DNA of 64,000 nucleotides from Chamaecyparis obtusa (taxonomy: Eukaryota; Streptophyta; Pinopsida; Cupressales; Cupressaceae): the NCBI GenBank assembly GCA_027943335.1, contig BSBK01000760.1:2896001-2960000 (forward strand), in the 5' to 3' direction. Positions within the stretch are counted from its first letter, which is position 1. Each line of letters starts with the position of its first letter. The notes under the pieces were generated by a model, which was not told where the DNA came from, ran no database searches, and was given only the letters and a program-made list of their open reading frames with translations. The translations under genes were made by a program, and so were the position numbers. Positions 11,800-22,356 of this stretch are shown here, one piece after another.

Positions 11800-13000
11800 T
11801 TTAATCATGAAATAGGTACGATCCAAGGTGAATCCAACTCACATTGTGAAATCCATGAACTTTCTTCAATCAGTCTATTCTTCCACTTTACCAGATATTC
11901 CATATACTATTTTCATCTTGTACTTCTACCAATTCTTTGCTCCAAAATATGCTCAACTTCTTATGTTTGTTTCTTAGGATAATCATTTGGTACTATCATC
12001 AGGTAACTCAATCTCATCAGCATTTCCACTATCAAATTTCTTCAAAATCTTACAAGGTCCAAACTTCTTCATTTTTAGCTTCCCATATGTTCCAACATGA
12101 AATTTGCCTTTCTTCAAATGAACCATTACATCATCCCCGACTGCAAAAGTCTTATGTCTTCTTGATTTTTCAGCTCTATCTTTGTATTTCTAATTACTTT
12201 TCTCCAACTTATATTTCACATCTTCATGCAATGTCTTCATGTACTCAACAAACTTTACTCCTTCAACACTTCTCTTTCTTTCATCACCAATATCCCTCAA
12301 ATCTGATATACCTCTTGGTTGTATGCCATTTACAATCTCAAAAGGTGTTTCTCCACTACTCCTATTCATTGAATTATTGTATGCAAACTCTGCTTGTGCT
12401 AACATAAAATCCCAAGTACTTGGTGTGTCTCCAACTAAACACTCAAAAGATTTCCCAAACTTCTTTTCACAACTTCTGTCTATCCATCGGTCTGTGTGTG
12501 AAATGTAGAACTATATTTCAACTTAGTGCCAAAATTTCTCCAAAGGGTCTTCCAAAAGTATCCAACAAATTTACTATCTCGGTTAGAGATAATACTCCTT
12601 GGTAATCCATGCAATTTGACAATTTCCTTAAAGAAAAGATCTACTATATGTACTGCATCTAATGTCTTTCTACAAGGTATAAAATGTGCCATTTTTGAAA
12701 GTATATCCACAACAAAAAATATAGAATCATTACCTCTTACTGTCTTCGGTAAGCCAAGAACAAAATCCATACTGATATCAATCCAAGGTTTCTCAGGAAT
12801 AGAAATCGGTCTATACAATCCAGTATTCTGACTTACTCCTTTTGTAACTTGACAAATTCCACAACTTTTCACAAATTTCTAAACATCTTTATATAACTAT
12901 GGTCAAAAATATTTCTCCTTAAGAAAATTCAATGTTTTATCAACACCAAAATGTCCAACCAAACCACTACTATGTTTCTCCTTTATCAGATTAGTTCTCA
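11800..13000 (-). pseudogene. Element D integrase with C-terminal chromodomain
   Basis: This integrase cuts and joins the DNA copy; the chromodomain can steer insertion to marked chromatin. The His/Cys zinc finger starts near 12960 (HFGVDKTL, then CGICQ near 12860). The core has [12 protein letters not shown] near 12770 and [12 protein letters not shown] near 12580. The catalytic Glu region (TEVV) lies just after a stop at 12480. AEFAYNNSMNRSSGETPFE lies near 12390. The chromodomain occupies about 11940-11830, with YLVKWKNRLIEESSW; two stops lie just before it. The domain set identifies a chromovirus. The 3' LTR follows within about 60 bp. Confidence 0.85.
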
Positions 13001-14470
13001 TTGGTCCTCTCAGCATACACAACTGAATAACTTTAAACAACATACCTTCTTGAATGAAATATTCTTCCTATTTAGTACTCAATTGATCTTGAATAGGTTC
13101 TTTGCACTTTCTCCATGGCTTAGAAAAATCAGGATCAAATTCATAAGAGTCTCTCATGTCATCAAAGCCAAGAACTTCAATTTTCATCTCGATCATCAAA
13201 GATCTCCTTCTACTCAATGCATCAACAACTTGGTTAGTGACTCCACTCTTATGCTTTATCAAAAATGTATAACTCTGTAAATACTCAACCCATTTCATAT
13301 GTCTCTAATTCAACTTATTCTAACTACCCAAATATTGTAAAGCTTTATGATCAGTATACAACACCAATTCACTTGGTATCAAATAATGTCTCCATTTCTT
13401 CAATGCTTGAACAATAGCATAGAATTATTGATCATACATAGAGTATTTCCTTTTTCCATCATTCAAATTTTAACTAAAGAAAGCAATAGGTTTACCTTCT
13501 TGACTCAACACAGCTCCTATTGCACTTCTACTTGCATCACGTTCCACTTGAAATACCTTATTGAAATCAAGCAATGCCAAAATAGGCAATTCAACAACCT
13601 TCTGCTTTAGAGTCTCAAAATTTTTATCAATTTCATGTGTCCATTTGAATTCTCTTTTATCTCCTCTCATAGTCTCGGTCATAGCATTACAAATTGAACT
13701 GAAATTACTAATGAACTTTCAGTAAAAAATTTCCAAACCATGAAATGATCTTACCTCACTAGCATTCTTAGGTGTAGGCCAATTCAAAATAGCTTCAACC
13801 TTTTTAGGATCCATCTTCAAACCATCAGCTGAAATCACAAATCCCAAATACACAATCTCCTCTTTCATGAATGTAGACTTTTTCAGATTTATCAGCAACT
13901 TTTCTTCATTCAATCTCTGCAATACTTGTTTAACATGCAACAAATGTTCTTCTCTAGTCTTACTGAATATCAGAATATCATCAAGGTATAAAATCACAAA
14001 TTTAAGCAAGAATTTATTCAAAACTTCAGTCATCAACCTCATAAAAGTACTCAGTGCATTAGTTAAAGAAAAAGGCATAACCAACCACTTATAAAAACCT
14101 TCTTTTTTCTTAAAAGAAGTCTTCCATTCATCACCTTCTCTGATTCTGATATGATGATACCCACTTTTCAAATCAATTTTGGTAAAATACTTTTCTCTAG
14201 TCAAACTGTCCATTATATCATCCATTCTCGGTATAGGAAACATATATTTCACTATTATCTTGTTGATTTCTCTGGAATCAGTACACATTCATCATTCTCC
14301 ATTCTTCTTAGGTGCCAATACAATAGGTACTACACAAGGACTTAAACTTTTTCTGATGAAACCTTTCTGCAACAATTCTTGAATCTGTCAGTTCAATTCT
14401 TGATTCTCGGTAGGTGTCAATCGATGTGGTGCCTTATTCAGTAAACTAGCTCCAGGGATTAGATCCATGC
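13001..14470 (-). pseudogene. Element D reverse transcriptase and RNase H (gypsy)
   Basis: The RT starts near 14460 (APHRLTPTENQELN). It includes [16 protein letters not shown] near 14170, [12 protein letters not shown] near 14070 (the family has GLTNAP here) and the catalytic YLDDILIFS near 13990. RNase H starts near 13570 (FQVERDASRSAIGAVLSQEG) and runs to VTNQVVDALSRR near 13210. Stops are at about 14388, 14288, 13719 and 13470. Gypsy affiliation follows from RT and RNase H lying before integrase. Confidence 0.88.
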
Positions 14471-15180
14471 AATGATCACTTCTTCTCTCTAGTGGAAAAC
14501 CATCAAGTACATTATCATAAATTATTTTACTATACTCGATGACTAACTTATCAATCTCCTCAGGGACACTATCCTCTATTTTCTTACTTGGTTTGTTAGG
14601 AATCATAGCAAAACATACATCATTATTCTTCAAATCCTTAACAAATTTTCTTCCTTCCATTAAGATTACTTTTATAGATGTGAAAACATTACTAATAGGT
14701 TCTTTAATCAAAGGTAACAAGATTTGTCTTCTTCCATCATCCCAAATATTATATTTATGCAATCTTCCATCATATATAGCATGTCTATCATATTGCCAAG
14801 GTCTACCCAACAAAATATGACAACAATCCATAGGCATGATATCACATAAGACCTTATCATAGTACTTTCTAATTTTTAAATTCACCTAACATTGTCCACT
14901 TACCAAGAGTGTATGCTCATCTTTGATCCATGAAATTAGATAGGGCTTCAGATGTTCCAACCTTTTCAACTGCAACTTTGTAACCATTTCCTCAGATGCC
15001 TGATTCTTCGAGCTACCACTATCAATGATTACCTTCCAAAATTCATCGGAAACTCTACATCTAGTCTTGAACAAATGTTTCCTTACCAGATCTTCCTTAT
15101 TACTTTCACTCCAAAGTGCTCTCCTTACCATCAAGTTATTTTCCTTCTCAGGTTCATTTGATGGCTCTTCTTGCACCAAA
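14471..15180 (-). pseudogene. Element D protease and linker
   Basis: This is a retropepsin-like aspartic protease. The catalytic motif IIDSGSSKNQAS lies near 15030, where the family consensus is DSGAT or DSGSS. CHILLGRPWQYD near 14820 is the conserved C-terminal flap/LLG region of gypsy proteases. A stop at about 14886 separates the two halves. Confidence 0.8.
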
Positions 15181-16184
15181 GCATTTATACTATTACCAAC
15201 CTTCTTAATTGCATGTGTACACTCAAATGCTCTATGTCCTTCTCCACAATTGTAACAAGTTCCTCAAAAACCACCTCTGTTATAACCACCGTATTAGTTA
15301 TTACCTCTACCTCTAGATGAACTTTCACCTTTCCACTTAGTCTTGCCTTTATCCTGATTTGTCTTTTCAAGTTCAAATCTTCTATTTTCACCATAAGATC
15401 TTCCTCCTCTTATAGGGAATCTACCACCTCTACCTCTTTGTCTTTGCTCGTGTCTCTTGTTCAATTTCTCCTCAACTTTCAATGCAAATTGATAAGCCTC
15501 TTCAATGTTCTCCAGTTTGACCAAACTGATTTCTTCTTAGATGGAAACTCTCAAACCATTTAGGTACCTAGAAATTATTTCTACATCATCTTCATCATGT
15601 CTAGATTTGATATCTAATCTATATAATTCCTTAGTATATTATTTTACCGAGCTACCTTTCTACCTCAAACTTTGCAATCTCCTAACTAGGTTAATCTGAT
15701 AATCACAAGGTAAAAAATTTCCTTTCAATTTATTCACCATTTTATTCCATAGCTTAATTTTGTCTTCGCCTTTCCTCTTTATGTCCAACTGCAGTTCTTC
15801 CCACCACAAGGATGTATGATTTTTCAACTTTGTGCTTGCAATTTTCACCTTCTTTTCCTCAGGTACATTTTCATATTCAAAATACTTTTCCATCTCAGTG
15901 ATCTAGTCCACCAATTCATTAGAATCCAATTTTCCACTATACTCAGGAGGATTAAAGTGTGGTGTAGACTTCAGATTTGTCAAAGCCTTCAACAATATTT
16001 TATCACCTTGATCCATCACCAGTGTAGGTTCTACATCACCTTGTTCTTCCTCAATTTCATCATCACTAACATCTTCAAGATGTCTTCCTCTTCTCTGGGC
16101 TATTTCAATAGCTTCTAATCTAGCAACAAGTTGTCTCAACATGTTTGTGAATCCTAGATCCACATCTTGCCTCCCATGAACCAT
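15181..16184 (-). pseudogene. Element D gag
   Basis: This is the gypsy gag. The ATG at 16184 starts MVHGRQDVDLGF. The capsid-type segment has WWEELQLDIKRKGE near 15800 and KLKGNFLPCDYQ near 15730, typical of Retrotrans_gag. An Arg/Gly-rich basic stretch (RQRGRGGRFPIRGGRSYG, near 15430) precedes a single CCHC knuckle (CYNCGEGHRAFEC, near 15250). Stops near 15900, 15660 and 15530 break it. Confidence 0.85.
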
Positions 16185-16292
16185 CTTGAAACCCTCTGTA
16201 ATTGCAAGCTAGATCAAAATCTACTACCCCATAAAAAATTAGCTAGGGTTTGATAAGAAGGAACCCTCAAACCTAGATCCAGATCTCACCTC

Positions 16293-16304
16293 ACTCTAAT
16301 ACCA
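16293..16304 (-). promoter_or_regulatory. Primer binding site of element D
   Basis: ACTCTAATACCA reads TGGTATTAGAGT in the element sense. This is initiator tRNA-Met-like with two changes from TGGTATCAGAGC. Five bases separate it from the LTR. Confidence 0.7.
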
Positions 16305-16309
16305 CCTAA

Positions 16310-16960
16310 TGAAAGGGTAGGATGGGGAGAGGGACCAAAGGCACACCCTAACCAGATCCACCTTGTAGAGATCACACGTGAAATCAATAAACACACAAGT
16401 GAGAGAGAGAATGCAGTTATCTTTCATATATTGACTTCAATTGATTCATACATGCTAGGTTGTAAGGCCTTCCCAATTGAGGCCAGATATTATAATCAAG
16501 TACAAAAGTCCTCCAACATGCGAGGATCTATTAATAGTCTCTAATCTTTAGACTTCTATCTTCTAACTGAGCCGACTCCCTAAACTACAAATAAAGATTA
16601 CATTATATACAAGAGGCTAGCAAACAAGTCGGCCTTCAGATCCACTATCAATGGAAGGAATGAATAGATCTAGGTCCACAGGCTTCCCAATGCTATATAC
16701 CATCATCAAATCTATGACCAAAATTAATTGCAAGAGTCAGCTTCAACAGGAAACTAAAATAAACAACTTGGTAAGGAAGGATAACCAAGTGCCAGGGAAA
16801 TAACCAAGCGCCAGAGAGATGACTGACCAACTTGGTCAACAAAGAAAACCAAGCAACTACCGAGCCAACTTGGTCAAAATAGAAACTAAGCAACACAGGA
16901 AAACACAAACATGTTTTTGGTGACATAGGATTTCCAAGGACCTGAGATGCTCTTGCATCA
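16310..16960 (-). repeat. 5' LTR of element D
   Basis: The LTR runs from TGAAAGGGTAGGATGG to CTCTTGCATCA and is followed by the GGTTG duplication. It lacks the G-run hairpin of the copia-type LTRs. Confidence 0.9.
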
Positions 16961-17046
16961 GGTTGGGACAACTAGATGAAGAATTGTCAACTAGGGTAAG
17001 CAACATCTTGATTGCAGATAGCAATATTTTGTTTATCTAGACAACT
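16961..17046 (+). other. Fragment of host element G1 between D and C
   Basis: This 86 bp matches 46040-46125 in G2 ORF3. It carries the right D duplication at its left end and the left C duplication (CAACT, 17042-17046) at its right end. Confidence 0.88.
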
Positions 17047-18303
17047 TGTTAGGAATAATAGTCCATAATACAACTGAGAGGGGGGGTGAATCAATTGTAT
17101 AATAGAATATTAAACTTTAAACTTTAAGCTCCACAATATCAAATCGAATGAACATAATGAATACCAACACAATAACACAATATTTTGGTTTTGGGGAAAC
17201 CATATTAAAGGTAAAAACCCCAGTGGGAATTAGCACCCACAAATGATGTACTGAGAGTATAGTTATCCTTGTCGGAAGATATAGCCCTATTAGGATCTTA
17301 TTGAAACATTACTGTATAGATTCTTTGATAGAGGACAAACCTTGTTAGGATTCAAGAACAAAAGAGAGGGCTCACACCAAAGACTCACTACCCAAAGAAG
17401 GTTAAATCCACATTCAGAACTCACTAGTTCGCAATAGGTGTATATAAAGAAATACATAATCTTTTGAACTATTTGCTAGAAACTGTGTTTGATTGATGAG
17501 TTCCAATGAATTCCACCAGTAAAGCTCTTCTCTACATACAACAAACACAAGCTTGCAGCTTTTCCAACTTCTTTATCTCACATATATTCCATCCATATCT
17601 TTTCCAAAGAAAAGACTGTATATTTATACCTTATTACAATTTACCATGATCAAGTCGGCCCATGAGGCTTTCCTAATTACAAAAAATTACATAAACCTTT
17701 GATAAGATACACATAGTATCTAAGACAAGTCTACAATGATTACATTAGAATAATTAAGGACCGACATCCTTAATTTTTGTTTACCAAACAAAACACACAC
17801 TTCATTTCCTGAGTCAGCTTCACAGTAAGCCATCGCTAGAAAACACACCATAGATGACATCACCAATCATTCTATACCTTACACTAACCAATGAACATTC
17901 TTTAGTACCCCATCTAACATCCTTCAAGCTCACATACCTTGAATCCAAATCCTCTGAAAGATATACCAAAAACCCAGAGACTCACTATGTCAATTCTTAC
18001 TGTCACAGTCCAATGACTAGTCTTCATTAAAACATCTATATCTCTCTCAATATGAAACATCTAATGATTTGATCTCAAATATAAGATCACAACATCCACC
18101 TAAAATCTCATCCAACTTTGCAACATATGAAACATTTGTACAGTGTCCATACACTATCATTACCAGTCTGGTTCCTTCATAGAAACATATGTTGACATCA
18201 GTGACGAAACGAAAATGACAACGGTATGGTGCCCATTCAGTAACATAGTGATTAAACATATTAATTGTCTCAATCACCTCCCATGCATTAGAAATATCCA
18301 ACA
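17047..18303 (-). repeat. 3' LTR of element C
   Basis: The LTR runs from TGTTAGGAATAATAG to ATATCCAACA, 1,257 bp. It is collinear with the 5' LTR and differs by scattered substitutions. Confidence 0.93.
17069..17099 (-). other. LTR-end hairpin of C (3' LTR copy)
   Basis: TACAACTGA pairs with TCAATTGTA, 8 of 9. The 5' LTR copy is perfect. The loop has a run of seven G. Confidence 0.75.
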
Positions 18304-18585
18304 ATCTCCCCCTTTGGCATTGATGTCAACATATATGGGAAAATCTTATCCCAAAGTTATATCAATCCAAAGTCCTACAACCAAACAGTCTTCCCATACA
18401 GTAGGGATTTTCTCAAAGCAACACTCCCCCTTTGACAACTATGGAAAAGGGTGCCATGAGGCTTTTTCTACCTTCATGGATAAACTTTATTCCATGATCA
18501 CTCCCCCTAAGGAGTAGATCCTTGCATCTAGTCCAGATAATGATAAGGCTCTGAATACCTTTGGACTGATGCACCTCTGCATCAT
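18304..18585 (-). promoter_or_regulatory. Polypurine tract of C with two further copies
   Basis: ATCTCCCCCTTTG (18304-18316) touches the LTR and is the expected polypurine tract (CAAAGGGGGAGAT in sense). CTCCCCCTTTGAC near 18425 and CACTCCCCCTAAGG near 18500 are similar. The rest of the stretch up to the RNase H stop is non-coding. Confidence 0.8.
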
Positions 18586-20110
18586 TTAGTTCTGACTAGG
18601 AGGGGCTTGAACCCCTAGCTTACCTCTGATATATTCAAATGTATCTTTTGGTAGTGGCTTTGTGAAGATGTTTGCAATCTTCTCTTTTGTACTATTATAT
18701 TCTAATTTGATTTCTTTTTCTGCCACCTTGTCTCTCAAGAAGTGAAACTTGATATAAATATGTTTAGTTTTGGAATGCATCACCAGATTATTTAACATAT
18801 TCACTATAATGGTGTTGTCACAATGAATAACCATAGGCTCATCAAAATTTATTCCAATGTTTTTCAGCATTTGTTTCATCCAAATTATTTGAGTGCACTT
18901 TATAGCAGCAACAACATACTCTGATTCAGTAGTAGATTGTGCTATACAGTCTTGTTTCTTACTTAGCCAAGAAACCAACTTTTCCCAAGGAAAAATGCAC
19001 CACCACTGGTACTTTTTATGTCATCAATATTTCCTACCCAATTAGCATTAGTATAAGCATGAAGTTCAAAGTTATCATTTTTTTCATACCATAAGCCATA
19101 ATCTATGGTTCCTCTTAGATACCTCAGTATCCTTTTCACAGCAACTAGATGTGTTTCTTTGGGTTCTTCCTGATATCTAGCCACAATTCCAACATCATTA
19201 GCAATATCTGGTCTGGTGTGAGTAAGATATTGTAATCCTCCAACCATTGATCTATACAAAGTCTAAAAAATACACTTTTATTCATCATCAATTGTTAGCT
19301 TGTTTCCAGTCACCATAGGTGTTCCTATTGGTTTACAATCTTCCATTCCAAATTTCTTAAGCAATTCTTTGAGATACTTGATCTAAGAAATGACAATACC
19401 ATTCTCATTCTGAGTTATTTGCAGTCCAAGAAAGAATTTCATTTCACCTAGATCATGGACATCTCAAATTCACTTTCCATTTATTTACAAAATTTATTAC
19501 ATAGATCACCATTACCTCCAAATATAATGTCATCCACAAACACTTCTACTATCAAGATTCCATCTTCAGTAGTTCTTAAATACAAATTATTTTCTGCATT
19601 ACCTTTTCTAAATCCAAGCCCAAGCAGATACTTGTCTAACCTTTCATATCGAGCCTTATGAGCTTGCTTTAGCCCATACATAGATTTATTCAATTTGCAC
19701 ACCATGTCTTTATCTTTTCATAGAGGAGATCCATCTGGTTGTTCTATATAGACTTCTTCTTCAAGATCTCCATTCAGAAATGTAGATTTAACATCCATCT
19801 GATACACTTTGAAGTTTTTATGTGCAACATAAGATAGGAACAATCTTACTACCTCTATTCTAGCAACATGAGAAAATGTTTCTTCAAAATCTATGCCTTC
19901 TTGCTGTGAGTATCCCTTACACACTAGTCTTGTTTTGTTTCTTACAACAGTTCCTTCATCCATTTTGTTTCTAAAAACCCATTTTGTTCCTATTATATTT
20001 TTATTTTTAGGTCTAGGAACCAGTTCCCAAGTATTCTTCTTCTTTATCTAATCCAATTCTTCTTTCATAGCATTTATCCAAGATTCATCTTTAAAGGCCT
20101 CATCTATAGT
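18586..20110 (-). pseudogene. Element C reverse transcriptase and RNase H (copia)
   Basis: The RT starts near 20100. [15 protein letters not shown] is near 19900, the catalytic FVDDIIFGG near 19525 and YRSMVGGLQYLTHTRPDI near 19240. RNase H has YTNANWVGNIDDIKSTSGGAFFLG (19060-18990), TESEYVVAA near 18920 and the C-terminal HSKTKHIYIKFHFLRD. KIANIFTKPLPKDTF near 18660 is the standard copia C-terminus. Stops and frameshifts near 19718, 19481, 19380, 19260 and 18965 break it. Confidence 0.9.
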
Positions 20111-20528
20111 TTTTGGCTCAACTTGAGAAATCAAAAAAAATTCTTCTCTAACTTTTGATCTAGTTAGCACTCCCTGACTGGTATTGCCAATAATTTAATT
20201 TTTAGGATGGTTATTTTTTACATACCTTGGAGTTTTAGGAGTCTTAGTAGTCCTTCCTATACTAGCATCACAAGCCTCTTTTTCACTTCCTTCCTCAACA
20301 AGTTCTTCTTCTTCTGCAACAATAGTAGTTTCTTTTAGCTCTAAAATATGATTATTGTCATACATTCTTTCTTGTATCTGAAACTTCTCATCTATTCTTA
20401 CATTGTTACTTTCAATCATCTTCCTCAATCTCATATTGAAACATTTGTAAGCCTTTCTTTTAACAAAGTAACCAAGGAAGATCCCTTCATCACTTCTAGC
20501 ATCAAACTTCCCTATCTCATCATCCCTC
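20111..20528 (-). pseudogene. Element C integrase C-terminus, left part
   Basis: This is the integrase tail and linker (YKCFNMRLRKMIESNNVRID near 20430), homologous to 1820-1700 in element A. It stops at 20528, where F is inserted, and resumes at 28883. The CCCTC duplication is at 20524-20528. Confidence 0.85.
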
Positions 20529-21646
20529 CATTAGGAATGGGAACACTGAGAGGGGGGGCTAAATGAGTGTTCACTATATTCAATCTTTTTACTTTACTCT
20601 TTAAACTTAACTTGAATGCTTAAGAACTGAAATGAACATTAACATGAATAGATAGATTAACACAACACATAACACCAATATGGTTATGGGGAAACCCAAA
20701 TAGGTAAAAACCCCAGTGGGAATTGACACCCACTAATAATATGTACTAGTGTCTTATGATCCTTGTTAGAAGATCCTTATTCATGTTAGGAGTTGTCTTT
20801 ACAATGCATTTAGTAAAGTGACCTTGTCAAGGGTTGGACCCTGTTAGGATTCTTTTACAATTAATCCTATTAGGGGTGGGGACGCACTGTCCTAGAGCTC
20901 ACTACACAAGTAGTGAAGGCTATAACCTTTTGATCTTAGATACACACTATATCTGTTGGATGAACTAGCACTGTGACACTACTTGTCTAATTAGTTCCTT
21001 TACTGCACTGATGCTTTGACCTCTTGAAAATTTCTAATACATCTTTAACAACTCTTCACACACTTTTTCTCTGCTTATCTCAACTCTCTATCAACTACCA
21101 TGCCAATTACAAAGGGGGCATCTCATATTTATATGCGCTACCAAAACAATTAACTAGGTCAGCCTATAACCGATTACATACAATGCTTCCATTTGAATTG
21201 CATCAAGTGTGTTTACAAAAAAAGTTAATTACATGTCTAAAACCTAATTATAATAGGTGCATAGCCTTTACAAAACAATTTTTATCATCGCTAAACAAAT
21301 TACCAATAGTCGATTGCATATACTGTTATGTTCTGGCATTCATTATCTATGTAACTTCAACTATCTCTATCTTTGTCATACCAAATATTTTGATCATGCG
21401 CTCTTAGAATAAGCATGCATATACTCTTACCATCTTATCTTCTATGGTGCATACCATAAATCAGTCATACACATGTGCGCTGATGCTCTGAACTACTGGT
21501 ACTTTGTTAACTATCTAGTCTTCTGTACTTAGCCAATTTCTAATCTTTTGATGATGTTTCGTGACTCCAAAACACTATATGACTTTGTTTCCATAATGAC
21601 AACACTATGTTAAGTCATATACAACAATATAGTCAAATTTCCAACA
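20529..21646 (-). repeat. 3' LTR of element F
   Basis: The LTR runs from CATTAGGAATGGGAACACT to TTTCCAACA. The first two bases are CA instead of the expected TG; the duplication places the edge there unambiguously. Confidence 0.9.
20541..20572 (-). other. LTR-end hairpin of F (3' LTR copy)
   Basis: GAACACT (20541-20547) pairs with AGTGTTC (20566-20572), 7 of 7, with a loop carrying seven G. Confidence 0.8.
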
Positions 21647-21845
21647 ATCTCCCCCTTTGTCATTGATGGCAACATAAGAATATGGAAAAGTTACTATCTG
21701 TCCTCTTATATAAAAACTATAACTTATATCTCCCTTAGTCTTATTACTATACATTTTATTTACATATCTATAACTCCATATTCTATACATACTCCCCCTT
21801 TGACATTAATGATAAAGGTGCTAAAAACTAAATCTCTACAACTAA
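21647..21845 (-). promoter_or_regulatory. Polypurine tracts of F
   Basis: ATCTCCCCCTTTGT (21647-21660) touches the LTR. A second copy, ACTCCCCCTTTG, lies at 21791-21802, downstream of the ORF2 stop in the element sense. Both are followed by CATTGATG- or CATTAATG-like sequence, as in C. Confidence 0.8.
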
Positions 21846-22022
21846 TTATAGGGAAAGTACATCCGGATATGCTATCTCCAACTTGTGGATCTCTTGCTTC
21901 CAGAATGCAATTAGTGCATTGACTGTTTGGAGATGGGCACATAATGCATAATTCAGCTTCTCCATCTTCTCCAAATCTGAGCTAGGACCTTGATCATATT
22001 GTTAGAAAGTAAAGTCCACCAA

Positions 22023-22056
22023 GATAACTAAGAGGGGGGGGTGTGAATTAGTTATC
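22023..22056 (-). other. LTR-end hairpin of S
   Basis: GATAACTAA (22023-22031) pairs with TTAGTTATC (22048-22056), 9 of 9, around a loop of eight G followed by TGTGAA. Confidence 0.82.
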
Positions 22057-22260
22057 AGATAATTATAACTTTTAACATCTTCAACAACATTTAACCATGT
22101 AAGTAATGCAATTACTAACCATACAAAGATATTCATACACAATGACACAATAACCCAAGATATGTTGACTAGGGAACCTCTTGATCAAAGAGTAAACCCT
22201 GGTGGGGAATGATGCCCACAAAAGATGCACTAATATGAATATTCCTTGTGAGAGGATGGA

Positions 22261-22356
22261 CTCTGTTAAGAGTCTTATGAAATACATTTAGTACATATAA
22301 ATCCCTGTTAGGAGATTTTGAATCCCTGTTAAAAGATTCTAACCCTGTTAAGAGTT
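22261..22356. repeat. Short CCCTGTTAAGAG repeats in S
   Basis: Four copies of a CTGTTA(A/G)GAG-like motif lie within about 100 bp. Similar copies occur at the same place in the LTRs of A, B, C and F. They resemble the LTR terminus TGTTAGGA. Confidence 0.6.

Larger units (their letters stand above)
11098..16960 (-). mobile_element. Ty3/gypsy chromodomain element D (complete)
   Basis: This element is 5,863 bp with both LTRs (11098-11771 and 16310-16960) and a target duplication GGTTG at 11093-11097 and 16961-16965. From right to left the order is gag, protease, RT, RNase H, integrase and chromodomain, which defines a chromovirus-type plant gypsy element. All domains contain stops. It lies in G1, 16 bp downstream of the B insertion point by the empty-site paralogue. 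Confidence 0.92.

Noticed and set aside
11528..16971. Minus-strand open frames in both D LTRs (11528-11776 and 16693-16971) with similar proteins
   Set aside because: They are similar only because the two LTRs are copies of one sequence; no domain or start context supports a gene.
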